Shown here: positions 51,206-60,705 of the stretch, piece after piece
Numbering within the stretch: position 1 is the stretch's first letter
Layout: each line of letters opens with the position of its first letter
Origin: an uncultured Nocardioides sp.
GTDB taxonomy: Bacteria > Actinomycetota > Actinomycetes > Propionibacteriales > Nocardioidaceae
Direction: 5' to 3'
NCBI RefSeq assembly: GCF_947488025.1
Contig: NZ_CANKYS010000016.1
Location: 1-64,000 of the forward strand
DNA: 64,000 bases
Translations under genes and position numbers: made by a program
The notes under the pieces: generated by a model
Told to the model about the DNA's origin: nothing
Seen by the model: only the letters and a program-made list of their open reading frames with translations
Database searches by the model: none

Positions 51206-51847
51206 GTGGACCGCGTGCCCCGACCCCTGCGACGTCTCGTCGTGCTGGTGCCGCTCGTCCTCACGCTCCTGGGCGCACCCGCCCACGCGACGGTCGAGGA
51301 CGCCGGGGAGCACCGGCGCGCCACGTCTGTCCAACGGACGACAGCGACGTACGCCGTCCCGGTGAGCCGCCGCGTCACCTACTCCGTCACCACCCGGGGG
51401 CGGGTGACGGCCTCGATGAAGGTCTTCCGCCGGCATGCCCGGGAGACCTTCGACCACCCGCGCGGCTGGCGCGCCGCCGGCGTGCAGTTCCGCCGGGTGC
51501 GCCGGGGTGGCGACTTCACCCTCGTGCTCGCCGCGGCGGGCACGCTGCCGTCGTTCTCGTCGGGCTGCTCGGTGCAGTGGTCGTGCCGTGTCGGTCGGCA
51601 CGTCGTGATCAACCAGCTGCGCTGGACGCGCGCCTCGCCCGCCTGGAACGCGGCTGGTCGGTCGCGGCGCGACTACCGGCACATGGTCGTCAACCACGAG
51701 ACCGGCCACTGGCTGGGGCGCCCCCACACCTCGTGCCGCGGACGTGGCCGGGCGCCGGTGATGATGCAGCAGTCCAAGGGCACCGGCGGGTGCCGGTTCA
51801 ACCCGTGGCCGCTCGCCCGGGAGGCCACGGCGGTCAGGCGGCGCTAG
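51206..51847 (+). CDS. Secreted DUF3152-type putative zinc metalloprotease
   Basis: A 213-residue exported protein (signal peptide about 1-29, ending APAHATVE). The mature part matches DUF3152 of actinobacteria and holds a metzincin-type motif, MVVNHETGHWLGRPH (HExxHxxGxxH, about residues 167-177), so it should bind zinc and may cut proteins or peptides outside the cell. A disulfide is likely between Cys in SGCSVQWSC. The GTG start lies six bases after TAGGCT. Family function is untested as far as I know. Confidence 0.8.
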   Translation: MDRVPRPLRRLVVLVPLVLTLLGAPAHATVEDAGEHRRATSVQRTTATYAVPVSRRVTYSVTTRGRVTASMKVFRRHARETFDHPRGWRAAGVQFRRVRRGGDFTLVLAAAGTLPSFSSGCSVQWSCRVGRHVVINQLRWTRASPAWNAAGRSRRDYRHMVVNHETGHWLGRPHTSCRGRGRAPVMMQQSKGTGGCRFNPWPLAREATAVRRR

Positions 51848-51866
51848 GCGCCACCACACGTTGGCG

Positions 51867-53426
51867 TCACCGCACGTTGGCGTCGATGACCACCGTGGTC
51901 GACGACGGCGAGCCGACGACGATGTCGCGGCTGGCGCCGGTGAGGGAGACCAGCACCGTCTCGCGGCCCTCGGTGACCCGGTCGTCGAGGATCTGGACCG
52001 GGACGTAGCGCTCCACCTGCCCGGCGGCGAACGTCGCCTGTCCGGTCGCGGCCACGAAGTCCTCGCCCGCGGTCGCGGTGCCGGCCTGGACGGTCCAGGA
52101 TACGTCGACCGTGCCGTTCGCCGGCGACTGCAGGCGCACCGGCACCCAGACCGTGCGCTCGCGCTCCGGCGTGCGCTGCCGGATCCCGCCGAGCCGCACC
52201 TCGTTGTTGCTCAGCCACTGGATGCGCTTGGTCAGCCAGTCGCCGAGGAAGTCGACCTCCGCCTGCCGCGTGCTCCCGCGGTGGGTCCAGTCCAGGTCGC
52301 CCGAGGCGTGCCACTGCGCCCAGTCTGCGTCGGCGACGGGAGCCAGGGTGGCCGCTGCGGCGGGGATCTCGGAGACGACCTGGCGCGCGATCGGCTTGAG
52401 GCGGGCCCAGCGGCTCTTCACGCGGGCGGAGAAGGCCGGGTCCTCCAGCATCCGGGCGACCCAGTGGCGCCCGACCCGCGTGTGCCAGGTGTCGGGCTGC
52501 GAGGAGCCGCGCCAACGGGTGCCGGCGCTCAGGTCGAAGTCCCACACGGGGCCGAAGACGAAGCGCTTGCCGGGCACCCAGCTGACGTTGACGCTGGACT
52601 GGAAGTTGGAGTCCTGGTTGGAGAAGAGCTCCTCGACCAGGTACCAGTCGATGAGCTTGCGGACGTTGACGTACGCCGCGTAGCCGGTCTCCGGGTCGGC
52701 GAAGTCGGGCCCGTAGAGGACCTTCTCGAAGCGCGTGACCGCGCGCCGCACCTCGCGTCGCTGCTTCTTGGTCACCTCGTCGGGGTTCTTGAACGCGATG
52801 GCGGAGCCCCAGCGGGTGCGAAAGCCGGGCTCGTCGTCGCGCAGGTAGCGCTTGTTGAACTCCAGCAGGTAGCCGTCGTCGGGCAGGTTGACGCGTCCCT
52901 TGCCCTCCTCGACCTGCTCGGTGAGCATGTAGAGGCCCTGCGACTGACCGTTGAGGACCATCTCGACGAAGCGGAAGCGGGGGGTCCACTTCAGGCGGGT
53001 CTGCGCCGCGACGGCGAACGCCGCGGCCGTGCGGAGCGAGCTGCGGTCGGCGTATCCGGCGAGGAGGACCCACTCGTCGTAGTCGCGCGACCCGACGAGG
53101 GCGGCGTCCTCCTCCAGCTTGAGCTTCAAGGGCTTCTTGTCCCAGCCCCAGGTCGAGTTGCCGCGTCCGCGCACCTCGGTGACCCGGGTGACGCCGTCGA
53201 GGGTCACCGTGCCCGGCACGTAGTCCTCGCGCCCCACGGTGACGCCCGCGGTGTCGATCACCAGCTGGGCCGGCGGGGCCGGCGGCCAGCCGATCACTGC
53301 GGCTGCGCGCTCGGTGCTCGCGGGCTCACGGCCCGTGGCCGGGGCGAGCGCCGCGGTGGACGCCGCGACGACGAGGGCGGTCGCGACGCCGAGGCGTCTC
53401 AGGACGGGCTTGGTCAACAGGGACAT
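51867..53426 (-). CDS. Secreted CotH-kinase protein with Calx-beta domain
   Basis: A 519-residue exported protein. It has a signal peptide (about residues 1-30), a CotH domain (about 50-395) and a C-terminal Calx-beta domain (about 405-519, TATAGEDFVAATGQATFAAG). CotH motifs are visible: RGNSTWGWDKKPLKLKLEED (N-lobe Lys), GLYMLTEQVEEG, EELFSNQDSNFQSSVN (catalytic Asp) and FGPVWDFDLSAGTR (metal-binding Asp). CotH of Bacillus phosphorylates spore-coat proteins; the target in this non-Bacillus organism is unknown and the Calx-beta module suggests a surface or extracellular place of work. It lies downstream of a phosphodiesterase gene on the same strand. Confidence 0.85.
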   Translation of the reverse strand: MSLLTKPVLRRLGVATALVVAASTAALAPATGREPASTERAAAVIGWPPAPPAQLVIDTAGVTVGREDYVPGTVTLDGVTRVTEVRGRGNSTWGWDKKPLKLKLEEDAALVGSRDYDEWVLLAGYADRSSLRTAAAFAVAAQTRLKWTPRFRFVEMVLNGQSQGLYMLTEQVEEGKGRVNLPDDGYLLEFNKRYLRDDEPGFRTRWGSAIAFKNPDEVTKKQRREVRRAVTRFEKVLYGPDFADPETGYAAYVNVRKLIDWYLVEELFSNQDSNFQSSVNVSWVPGKRFVFGPVWDFDLSAGTRWRGSSQPDTWHTRVGRHWVARMLEDPAFSARVKSRWARLKPIARQVVSEIPAAAATLAPVADADWAQWHASGDLDWTHRGSTRQAEVDFLGDWLTKRIQWLSNNEVRLGGIRQRTPERERTVWVPVRLQSPANGTVDVSWTVQAGTATAGEDFVAATGQATFAAGQVERYVPVQILDDRVTEGRETVLVSLTGASRDIVVGSPSSTTVVIDANVR

Positions 53427-53459
53427 GGGTCTCCTCAGCCCGGCGTGCGGGCAACTGGG

Positions 53460-54509
53460 TCAGGCAGGTGGCGGTGAGACGTCGAGATCGAGCCGGAAGT
53501 TGTGCTCACTTCCCGGGACGGCTCCGAGGTCGAGCAGGTCGAGCGCCAGGTTGGCCAGGTCGCCGTTGCGCACCGGCTGCGGCGACTGGCGGTAGGTGGT
53601 GCGCCGCTTGCCGGGATCGCGGTAGTCGTCTGGGTTGAGCTCGTAGAGGTCCGCGCCGGCGGGCACGCCCGGTCCGGCCACCATGAAGGCGACGCGGTAG
53701 TTGGCCAGCCTGCGGGAGTCGGAGTGGCCGTCGCCGAGCCCGCCGTGGTCGCTGGTCAGGATGATGGCGGTGCGACCGACGAGCTCGGCGTCGGAGCGCA
53801 CGGCGTCGACGATCACCCCGACCAGGCGGTCGACCTGCTCGACCGCGCGCAGGTAGCGCGGGGACATGAAGCCGTGGTCGTGGCCGACGGCGTCGGGCAG
53901 GGAGAGGTGCACGAAGCGGAACGCGCGCTCGTGGTCGCGCAGGTCACGCCGCACCGAGCGGGCAAGGAGCCCGTTGTCGAGCTGGATGCGGGTGGTGTCG
54001 ATGGCCAGCGGCCAGCTGCGCTTCCAGAGGGAGAACTTCGTCTTGCTCGCGAAGAGCGCGGTCGAGCCGCCCGCCGCGGCGACCTGCGTGAAGACCGACT
54101 CGACGCGCTCGCCGGCGGCCGCCTGGACCGTCGACGGCCGGCGCCGGTCGTCGTTCCAGGTCACCCCGTGGCCACCCGTGGTGGCCTCGACGCGGCGACC
54201 GGTCACCATCCCGGTGTGGTTGGGCAGGGTGACGGTGAGCTCGTGCTCGGTGCGGGCGTTGAGGGTCGACGCGCCGGACTCCATGAGGTCGTGCAGGCGC
54301 GGCGTGCGCTCGCGGCCCAGCTTGCCGAGGGCGTCGGTGTTGAGCCCGTCGACGGAGATCGCCACGACGGAGTCGATGGCGTTGTCCGCGGAGGCGCGCG
54401 CGGTGGGCGGCGCGGGGTCCCCGGAGGGCACCTGGGCCGGGGCCGACATCGGCACCAGGCCGACGGCGGTGCAGGCGAGCAGGGAGGCGAGGGCCGTACG
54501 CAGTGTCAC
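53460..54509 (-). CDS. Secreted alkaline-phosphatase-superfamily phosphodiesterase
   Basis: A 349-residue exported protein (signal peptide about 1-25, ending SAPAQVPS) of the type I phosphodiesterase/nucleotide pyrophosphatase family. Metal ligands: Asp in VVAISVDGLN, the nucleophile Thr in TVTLPNHTGMVTG (about residue 94), Asp and His in LPDAVGHDHG, and Asp-His in LTSDHGGLGDGH. Substrates of this family are phosphodiesters of nucleotides or lipids. The GTG start lies six bases after TAGGGT. It precedes the CotH-kinase gene by 33 bases and is probably co-transcribed. Confidence 0.85.
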   Translation of the reverse strand: MTLRTALASLLACTAVGLVPMSAPAQVPSGDPAPPTARASADNAIDSVVAISVDGLNTDALGKLGRERTPRLHDLMESGASTLNARTEHELTVTLPNHTGMVTGRRVEATTGGHGVTWNDDRRRPSTVQAAAGERVESVFTQVAAAGGSTALFASKTKFSLWKRSWPLAIDTTRIQLDNGLLARSVRRDLRDHERAFRFVHLSLPDAVGHDHGFMSPRYLRAVEQVDRLVGVIVDAVRSDAELVGRTAIILTSDHGGLGDGHSDSRRLANYRVAFMVAGPGVPAGADLYELNPDDYRDPGKRRTTYRQSPQPVRNGDLANLALDLLDLGAVPGSEHNFRLDLDVSPPPA

Positions 54510-54587
54510 GCGGCGACCCTAACCCGGCACGGGCCGTGTGACGGGGCCGACGCACGCGACCGCGTGACCCGCAGCGGCCCGACCGCC

Positions 54588-54593
54588 TAGCCT
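54588..54593 (+). promoter_or_regulatory. Probable -10 box of leaderless murI promoter
   Basis: TAGCCT ends seven bases before the murI GTG, the same sequence and spacing as for ftsE at 8816. No ribosome binding site stands between. Confidence 0.5.
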
Positions 54594-54600
54594 TCCTCCT

Positions 54601-55425
54601 GTGCCGACGTCCACGCCGCGAGAGACCGCCGACGCCCCGATCGGCATCTTCGACTCCGGCTTCGGCGGGTTGACCGTGGCGCGCTCGGTGATCGACCAGC
54701 TTCCGCACGAGTCGGTCGTCTACCTCGGCGACACCGCCCGCCAGCCCTATGGCCAGAAGCCCATCGGCGAGGTCCGCGAGTACGCCCTCGAGTGCCTCGA
54801 TCACCTGTACGAGCAGGGCGTGAAGGCACTCGTCATCGCCTGCAACTCCGCGAGCGCCGCCATGCTCCGCGACGCCCGTGAGCGCTACGACGTACCCGTC
54901 GTCGAGGTGATCCTGCCCGCAGCACGGCGTGCGGCCGCTGCCACGCGCAACCAGCGGGTGGGCGTGATCTGCACCCGCGCCACCGCCAGCTCGATGGCGT
55001 ACGACGACGCCTTCGCCGCGGCGCCCCACCTCGACCTGCACATCCGGGCCTGCCCGCGCTTCGTCGACTTCGTCGAGCAGGGCGTCACCGGGGGCGACGA
55101 GCTGCTGGCCGCGGCCCACGACTACCTCGATCCGCTGGCCGAGGCGGGGGTCGACACGTTGATCCTCGGCTGCACCCACTACCCGCTGCTGACCGGCGTG
55201 ATCTCCTACGTGATGGGCGACCAGGTCACCCTGGTCAGCTCGGCGGAGGAGTGCGCGAAGGACGTCTACAAGATGCTGGCCCGCACCGGTCTGATGCGTC
55301 CCGACGGCGAGGCGAGCTACACGTTCTCCACCACGGGCAGCCCCGACGACTTCGCCACGACCGGACGCCGCTTCCTCGGCGCGGAGCTGCTCGGCGCGAC
55401 GCAGTTCGCCGGGGGTCGCAGATGA
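54601..55425 (+). CDS. murI: Glutamate racemase
   Basis: A 274-residue cofactor-free racemase that supplies D-glutamate for peptidoglycan. Both catalytic Cys are seen: [13 protein letters not shown] (about residue 81) and [11 protein letters not shown] (about 193). The opening [17 protein letters not shown], then [11 protein letters not shown], is typical. GTG start. Its stop overlaps the metallo-hydrolase start, the arrangement of Rv1338-Rv1339 in M. tuberculosis. Confidence 0.95.
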   Translation: MPTSTPRETADAPIGIFDSGFGGLTVARSVIDQLPHESVVYLGDTARQPYGQKPIGEVREYALECLDHLYEQGVKALVIACNSASAAMLRDARERYDVPVVEVILPAARRAAAATRNQRVGVICTRATASSMAYDDAFAAAPHLDLHIRACPRFVDFVEQGVTGGDELLAAAHDYLDPLAEAGVDTLILGCTHYPLLTGVISYVMGDQVTLVSSAEECAKDVYKMLARTGLMRPDGEASYTFSTTGSPDDFATTGRRFLGAELLGATQFAGGRR

Positions 55426-56198
55426 GACTCACCATCGTCGGGTGCTCGGGGTCCTACCCCGGCCCCGAGTCCGCGGCGAGCTGCTACCTCCTCGAGGAGG
55501 AGGCGGACGGCCGCACGTGGCGCATCCTGCTCGACCTCGGCAACGGAGCCCTCGGCCAGCTGCACCGCTACGCCGACCCGCTGGGCATCGACGCGGTGTT
55601 CCTCAGCCACCTCCACGCCGACCACTGCCTCGACCTCTGCGGCTACTACGTGATGCGCAAGTACCACCCCACCGGCCCGCAGCCGCAGATCCCCGTGTGG
55701 GGTCCGGCCGGGACGGCCGAGCGGATGGCGCGGGCCTACGACCTGCCGCTCGACCCGGGCATGACGGAGGAGTTCGCCTTCGCGGAGTACGGCGGCCACG
55801 ACCACGCCGCGGGCGAGGTGGTGGAGGTCGGACCGTTCCGGGTCGAGGTCCGACAGGTGGTGCACCCCGTCACCGCCTACGCCCTGAAGGTCACCGCCGG
55901 TGGTCGCACGCTCGTCTACTCGGGCGACACCGGACCCTGCCCACAGCTCGACGAGCTGGCCGAGGGCGCACACCTGCTGCTCGCGGAGGCGTCCTTCCGC
56001 ACCGGTGACGACAACCCGCCCGACCTCCACATGACCGGCGCCGACTGCGGACGCACGGCCGAGCACGCCGGGGTCGGGCGCCTGGTGCTGACCCACGTCC
56101 CGCCGTGGCACGACCCGGCCGACGCCGAGGCCGAGGCACGCGCCGAGTGGTCGGGCCCGGTCGAGCTGGCCCGCGCCGGGGCGACGTACGACCTGTAG
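55422..56198 (+). CDS. Metallo-beta-lactamase fold hydrolase (Rv1339-like phosphodiesterase)
   Basis: A 258-residue metallo-beta-lactamase-fold protein related to Rv1339, reported as an atypical class II cAMP phosphodiesterase. Zinc motif [10 protein letters not shown] (HxHxDH, about residue 65), further ligands His in [10 protein letters not shown], Asp in VYSGDTGPC and His in LTHVPPW. The position after murI and ahead of rph-rdgB is as in mycobacteria. ATGA overlap with murI. Other roles, such as tRNA processing, are possible for this fold. Confidence 0.85.
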   Translation: MRLTIVGCSGSYPGPESAASCYLLEEEADGRTWRILLDLGNGALGQLHRYADPLGIDAVFLSHLHADHCLDLCGYYVMRKYHPTGPQPQIPVWGPAGTAERMARAYDLPLDPGMTEEFAFAEYGGHDHAAGEVVEVGPFRVEVRQVVHPVTAYALKVTAGGRTLVYSGDTGPCPQLDELAEGAHLLLAEASFRTGDDNPPDLHMTGADCGRTAEHAGVGRLVLTHVPPWHDPADAEAEARAEWSGPVELARAGATYDL

Positions 56199-56216
56199 GC
56201 GGGTCCCAGACCAGCC

Positions 56217-56876
56217 TCAGACCAGGCCGGCGTCGTGCACGACCATCGCCACCTGCACGCGGTTGGTGGCGTCGAGCTTGGTCAGCAGGCGGGACACGTG
56301 CGACTTCACGGTCGGGATCGACAGGTAGAGCTCCGAGGCGATCTCGGAGTTGCTGAGCCCGCGTCCCACGCACACGGCGACCTCGACCTCGCGCTCGGTC
56401 AGCACGGCCAGCCGGTCGGCGGCCGTCGAGGTGCGGTCGCTCGTCGAGGTGCTGCGCAGCCGTGAGACCAGGCTGCGCGTTGCCGACGGCGACAGCATCG
56501 CGTCGCCGGCCGCGACGGTGCGGATCGCACCGACGATGTCACCGGGCGGGGTGTCCTTGAGCAGGAACCCGTCGGCGCCTGCCGCCACGGCCTTCAGCAC
56601 GTGGTCGTCGGCGTCGAACGTGGTGAGCACGACGACGGCCGGTGGGGACGGCCTCGAGTGCAGGATGCGCGTGGCCTCCAGGCCGTCCATCACGGGCATC
56701 CGGATGTCCATCAGCACCACGTCCGGCCGGTGCACGGCGACCTGGGCCAGGCCGGCCTCGCCGTCGGGGGCCTCGCCGACGACCTCGATGTCGGACTGGC
56801 CGCCGAGCATCAGCGTCAACGCCGAGCGGACCAGCGGGTCGTCGTCGACGAGCAGCACGCGGATCACGCGGTCCAC
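56217..56876 (-). CDS. LuxR-family response regulator
   Basis: A 219-residue NarL-type regulator: RVLLVDDDPLVRSAL (acidic pocket), phosphoacceptor Asp in VVLMDIRMPVMDG, Thr in VVLTTFDAD, Lys in FLLKDTPPG, and the C-terminal LuxR helix-turn-helix (LTEREVEVAVCVGRGLSNSE, IPTVKSHVSRLLTKLDATNR). The start is uncertain between a GTG at 56876, chosen because GGAGG precedes it, and a GTG three codons later. It overlaps the kinase gene by 13 bases. Confidence 0.88.
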   Translation of the reverse strand: MDRVIRVLLVDDDPLVRSALTLMLGGQSDIEVVGEAPDGEAGLAQVAVHRPDVVLMDIRMPVMDGLEATRILHSRPSPPAVVVLTTFDADDHVLKAVAAGADGFLLKDTPPGDIVGAIRTVAAGDAMLSPSATRSLVSRLRSTSTSDRTSTAADRLAVLTEREVEVAVCVGRGLSNSEIASELYLSIPTVKSHVSRLLTKLDATNRVQVAMVVHDAGLV

Positions 56877-58018
56877 GGTAGCCAAGCCTCCAGCACGAAC
56901 CGCGCCCCCTCCGTGCGCTGGTGCAGCCGACCGCCTCGGAGCTCGGTGCGCTCGCGCAGCCCGACGAGCCCCAGCCCCGAGCCGGGGGCGGCGCTCGGCC
57001 GGTCGCCCAGCGGGTTGCTGATCACCACCGTGATGCCACCCCGCTCGTCCCCGGAGGAGCGGATCGCCACCTCGGCGCCGGGGGCGTGCTTGCGCACGTT
57101 GGTGATGCCCTCCTGGACGATCCGGTAGACCGTGCGGCCCGTCGCCGGAGGCACCGGCGCGTCGCCGTCGACGTGGTCGGTCCAGTCGATGTCGAGGCCG
57201 TGCGACCTCGCCTCGTCGACGAGCGCGGCGATGTCGTCGTACGTCGGTTGCGGGCGCGCGGTGGACGGGCTCGTGTCGTCCTCGCGGAGCACGCCGAGCA
57301 CGTCACGCAGCTCGTGGAGCGCGTCGTTGGCCTGGCGTTGGATCTGTCCGAGCCCCTCGCGGAGCCGGTCGCCGTCGAGGTCGTCGCGGAAGGCGAGCGC
57401 GCCGGCGTGCATGGAGACCTGGGTGATGCGGTGCGCGACCACGTCGTGCATCTCGCCGGCGATGCGCGCACGCTCCGTGGACCGGGCCTGGGAGAGACGG
57501 AGCTCCTGCTCGAGCTCGGCCCGCTCGGCCCGGTTGCGGAGGTTCCAGAGCAGCTCGCGCCGCGAGCCGATGTAGAGACCCCAACCCATCATCCCGGTGT
57601 TGACGGCGAGGTTGACCAGCGTGGTGACGAGGAAGTCGTTGTCCTCGATCGGTGCGAGGGTCGTCCACGTCTGGGCAGCGACGAAGTTCGCGCTGCCGAC
57701 CAGCACCACCTCGCGCCAGCGACGCCGCGTGGCCACGGAGACCGCCGCCAGGGTGGCCGGACCGGCCGCGATCCCGGAGAGGGCGCTCATCGCCGCGATC
57801 ACCAGCGCCACGCGCACCGGCGCCCGGCGGCGGAAGTACACGAGCACGAAGGCGGCCAGGCCCAGGACCACCTCGGCGGTGAAGAGCAGGCGGTGCTCGC
57901 GCCACTCGGCCCCCGCCACCGTCTGCCAGATCGCGGCCGAGAACACCGCGCACACGGCGTACCGCCAGGCGTGCGACACCCACGTCAGCTCGGGCTGGGT
58001 GTCGGGTCGAGGCTCCAC
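56864..58018 (-). CDS. Membrane sensor histidine kinase
   Basis: A 384-residue kinase. About five hydrophobic segments (residues 20-140), a coiled coil, the HisKA_3 site ARIAGEMHDVVAHRITQVSM (phospho-acceptor His about 206), and the ATPase domain with VYRIVQEGITNVRKHAPGAE and GSGLGLVGLRERTELRGG. The GTG at 58018 is preferred to an upstream GTG because TACCCT lies seven bases before it on the minus strand, as for leaderless genes here. It lies inside the murI-rph neighbourhood, transcribed the other way. Confidence 0.85.
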   Translation of the reverse strand: MEPRPDTQPELTWVSHAWRYAVCAVFSAAIWQTVAGAEWREHRLLFTAEVVLGLAAFVLVYFRRRAPVRVALVIAAMSALSGIAAGPATLAAVSVATRRRWREVVLVGSANFVAAQTWTTLAPIEDNDFLVTTLVNLAVNTGMMGWGLYIGSRRELLWNLRNRAERAELEQELRLSQARSTERARIAGEMHDVVAHRITQVSMHAGALAFRDDLDGDRLREGLGQIQRQANDALHELRDVLGVLREDDTSPSTARPQPTYDDIAALVDEARSHGLDIDWTDHVDGDAPVPPATGRTVYRIVQEGITNVRKHAPGAEVAIRSSGDERGGITVVISNPLGDRPSAAPGSGLGLVGLRERTELRGGRLHQRTEGARFVLEAWLPWTA

Positions 58019-58251
58019 GGCCCTCAGGGTAACGAGCACTTTTCCTACTTTGGTCGCATCGTCATGGCCTCAGGGCCGATGCGCCGGGCGCTCGCGGGGG
58101 CCGATGGTGGTGGCACCAACCGCGCGGAGGGAGCTGCGCGGCGTGGGGCCGCGCACGACCGGACGGTCCCACTGGGGACGGGGCTTCGAGCCGGGTCCGG
58201 TGACACACGGGGGTGACCGGACCCGGCTCAGTCACGTCTAGGGTCGTGCCC

Positions 58252-58992
58252 ATGACTTCTGTCCCGACTCCGGCTCCCCGGGCCGACGGCCGCGCCGACG
58301 ACGAGCTGCGCCCCATCACCATCACCCGCCACTGGCTCGACCATGCGGCCGGATCGGTGCTGGTCGAGTTCGGCGGCACCAAGGTGCTGTGCGCCGCCTC
58401 CGCGTCGGAGGGCGTGCCCCGCTGGCGCAAGGGCTCGGGGCTGGGGTGGGTCACCGCCGAGTACGCCATGCTCCCCGCGGCCACCAACACCCGCTCCGAC
58501 CGCGAGTCGGTCAAGGGCCGCATCGGCGGCCGCACCCACGAGATCTCACGGCTGATCGGCCGCTCGCTGCGGGCGGTCATCGACTACGAGGCACTCGGTG
58601 AGAACACCATCGTGCTCGACTGCGACGTCCTCCAGGCCGACGGCGGCACGCGCACCGCCGCGATCACCGGGGCGTACGTCGCCCTGGCGGACGCGGTGGC
58701 GCACCTGCGGGCCAGCGGCGCGCTGGCGGGCGAGCCGCTGACCGGCTCCGTCGCCGCCGTCAGCGTCGGCATCATCGACGGCGCGCCCCGACTCGACCTG
58801 CCCTACGTCGAGGACGTGCGCGCCGAGACCGACATGAACGTCGTGATGACCGGCGAGGGCACCTTCGTCGAGGTGCAGGGCACGGCCGAGGGCGCCGCCT
58901 TCGACCGCGCCGAGCTCGACGCCCTGCTGGACCTGGCCGCGAAGGGTTGCGTCGACCTGACGCGCCTGCAGCAGGAGGCGCTGGCCCGGTGA
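58252..58992 (+). CDS. rph: Ribonuclease PH
   Basis: A 246-residue phosphorolytic 3'-exonuclease that trims tRNA precursors. Motifs: [57 protein letters not shown] (RNA-binding Arg residues), [20 protein letters not shown] and [20 protein letters not shown]. The ATG is seven bases after TAGGGT. Its end overlaps rdgB by four bases. Confidence 0.95.
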   Translation: MTSVPTPAPRADGRADDELRPITITRHWLDHAAGSVLVEFGGTKVLCAASASEGVPRWRKGSGLGWVTAEYAMLPAATNTRSDRESVKGRIGGRTHEISRLIGRSLRAVIDYEALGENTIVLDCDVLQADGGTRTAAITGAYVALADAVAHLRASGALAGEPLTGSVAAVSVGIIDGAPRLDLPYVEDVRAETDMNVVMTGEGTFVEVQGTAEGAAFDRAELDALLDLAAKGCVDLTRLQQEALAR

Positions 58993-59642
58993 AGATCTTC
59001 CTGGCCTCGGCCAACGCCAAGAAGATCCTCGAGATGCAGCGCATCCTCGCCGAGCACGTGCCCGGCATCGAGGTGCTCGGCATCGCCGATGTCGACGGCT
59101 ACGTCGAGCCGGTCGAGGACCAGCCGACGTTCGAGGGCAACGCGCTGCTGAAGGCGCGCGCCGGTGTCGCGGCCACCGGGCTCCCGTCGGTCGCGGACGA
59201 CAGCGGCCTGTGCGTCGACGCCCTCAACGGGATGCCGGGCGTGCTGTCCGCCCGGTGGTCGGGGTCCTCGCTGGGTGACAAGCAGGGGGCAGACCAGCGC
59301 AACAACGAGCTGTTGCTCGACCAGCTCCACGACGTACCGGACGAACGTCGCGGCGCGCACTTCGCGTGCGCCGTGGCGTGGGTGCTGCCCGACGGGCGCG
59401 AGCGCGTCGTCGAGGGCCGGATGGACGGCCGCATCATCCGCGAGGTGCGCGGCAGTGGCGGGTTCGGCTACGACGTGGTCTTCGTGGCGGTGGAGCACGA
59501 CGCCGAGGACCTCACCTCCGCCGAGCTCGGCCCGGGGGAGAAGGACCTGATCTCGCACCGCGGCCGGGCGCTGCGCGAGCTCGCGCCGTACGTCGCCGCG
59601 GACCTCGCCGGCACGGAGCCGGGCGCGGGGTCATCCGACTGA
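58989..59642 (+). CDS. rdgB: RdgB/HAM1 non-canonical purine NTP pyrophosphatase
   Basis: A 217-residue pyrophosphatase that removes dITP and XTP from the nucleotide pool. Motifs: [64 protein letters not shown] and [15 protein letters not shown] start overlapping the rph stop. The final bases overlap the convergent transporter gene by 12 bases. Confidence 0.93.
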   Translation: MKIFLASANAKKILEMQRILAEHVPGIEVLGIADVDGYVEPVEDQPTFEGNALLKARAGVAATGLPSVADDSGLCVDALNGMPGVLSARWSGSSLGDKQGADQRNNELLLDQLHDVPDERRGAHFACAVAWVLPDGRERVVEGRMDGRIIREVRGSGGFGYDVVFVAVEHDAEDLTSAELGPGEKDLISHRGRALRELAPYVAADLAGTEPGAGSSD

Positions 59643-60506
59643 CGCCTCCTCGCGCGCGCCGACCTGCCTGCTGACCCACATGCCCCACAGGGCGGCGAAG
59701 ACGAACATGACCAGCGAGTAGACGGCCGCTGGCACCGAGATCTCGACCTCGTCGAGCACCTCGACGGCGACGAAGATCGCGAGCGTGGCGTTGTGCACCC
59801 CGACCTCCATCGACGACGCGATGGCCTGCGGGCCGGTGACGCCGGCGGCCTTGGGCACGTAGTAGCCGACGACCAGGCTGATCGCGCAGAAGAGGGCGGC
59901 GACCAGGCCGACGTCGGCGAGGTAGTCGGCGACGTTCTCGCGCTGGTCGAGCAGGATGCCGAGCACGAGGACCGCGAGGATCACGGCCGACCCGATCCGC
60001 ACCGGCTTGTCCATCCGCCGTGCGAAGCCGGGAGCGCGGGCATTGACGACCATCCCGACGCCGACCGGCAGCAGGATCAGGGCGAACACCTTGACGATCT
60101 CGACCAGCGGCATCGAGACGTCGTCCTGCCGGTCGTAGTAGGCGATGGCGAGGCCGGTGATCAGCGGCAGCGTCACGACGGCGATGACGGTGTTGATCGC
60201 CGTCAGCGTGATGTTGAGGGCGACGTCGCCGCGGAAGAGGTGGCTGAAGAGGTTCGCCGTCGTACCGCCCGGCGAGGCCGCGAGCAGCAGCATGCCGATG
60301 CCGAGCAGGGCCGGGAGGTTGAAGAGCACCACCAGCCCGAAGCAGATCGCCGGCAGCAGCAGGATCTGGCAGGCGAGCGCGACGCCCACGGCCTTCGGTG
60401 CCCGGCCGACCCGCTTGAAGTCGCCGACCGTCAGGTCGAGGCCGAGCCCGAACATGATGATCGCCAGCGCGAGCGGCAGTCCGACGGTCGTCAGCGCGGA
60501 GTCCAT
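59631..60506 (-). CDS. BASS family transporter (bile acid:sodium symporter-like)
   Basis: A 291-residue membrane protein with about nine to ten segments. LAIIMFGLGLDLTVGDFKRV at the start and LLLAASPGGTTANLFSHLFR (the crossing-helix Pro-Gly-Gly motif) in the middle are typical of the bile acid:sodium symporter family. Bacterial members move pantoate, keto acids or other organic anions with sodium; the substrate here is open. The ATG lies six bases after TAGGGT. Confidence 0.87.
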   Translation of the reverse strand: MDSALTTVGLPLALAIIMFGLGLDLTVGDFKRVGRAPKAVGVALACQILLLPAICFGLVVLFNLPALLGIGMLLLAASPGGTTANLFSHLFRGDVALNITLTAINTVIAVVTLPLITGLAIAYYDRQDDVSMPLVEIVKVFALILLPVGVGMVVNARAPGFARRMDKPVRIGSAVILAVLVLGILLDQRENVADYLADVGLVAALFCAISLVVGYYVPKAAGVTGPQAIASSMEVGVHNATLAIFVAVEVLDEVEISVPAAVYSLVMFVFAALWGMWVSRQVGAREEASVG

Positions 60507-60567
60507 GCGCGGACCCTAGTGGTGACGGGCGTCACATGGGCGGGACTCGCGGAGAAGGTTGCTCAAG

Positions 60568-60604
60568 TCGACGTTCACCCGCACCGGATGCGAGTGAACG
60601 TCGA
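60568..60604 (-). terminator. Hairpin after tRNA-Leu
   Basis: The arms TCGACGTTCACCCGCA (60568-60583) and TGCGAGTGAACGTCGA (60589-60604) pair with one mismatch around a 5-base loop. It begins seven bases after the tRNA 3' end on the minus strand and most likely ends that transcript. Confidence 0.7.
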
Positions 60605-60610
60605 GCTCGG

Positions 60611-60691
60611 TGCCGAAGGCGGGATTCGAACCCGCACGCCCTGAGGCACGGCGTCCTAAGCGCCGCGTGTCTGCCGTTCCACCACTTCGGC
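60611..60691 (-). tRNA. tRNA-Leu (anticodon UAG)
   Basis: On the minus strand the acceptor strands GCCGAAG and CTTCGGC pair, the T arm GCGGGTTCGAATCCCGC is standard, and a long variable arm marks a class II tRNA. The anticodon loop CTTAGGA between CGGCG and CGCCG gives UAG, which reads CUA leucine codons. The CCA end is not encoded. Confidence 0.93.
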
Positions 60692-60705
60692 TCGAACGAG
60701 GAAGT

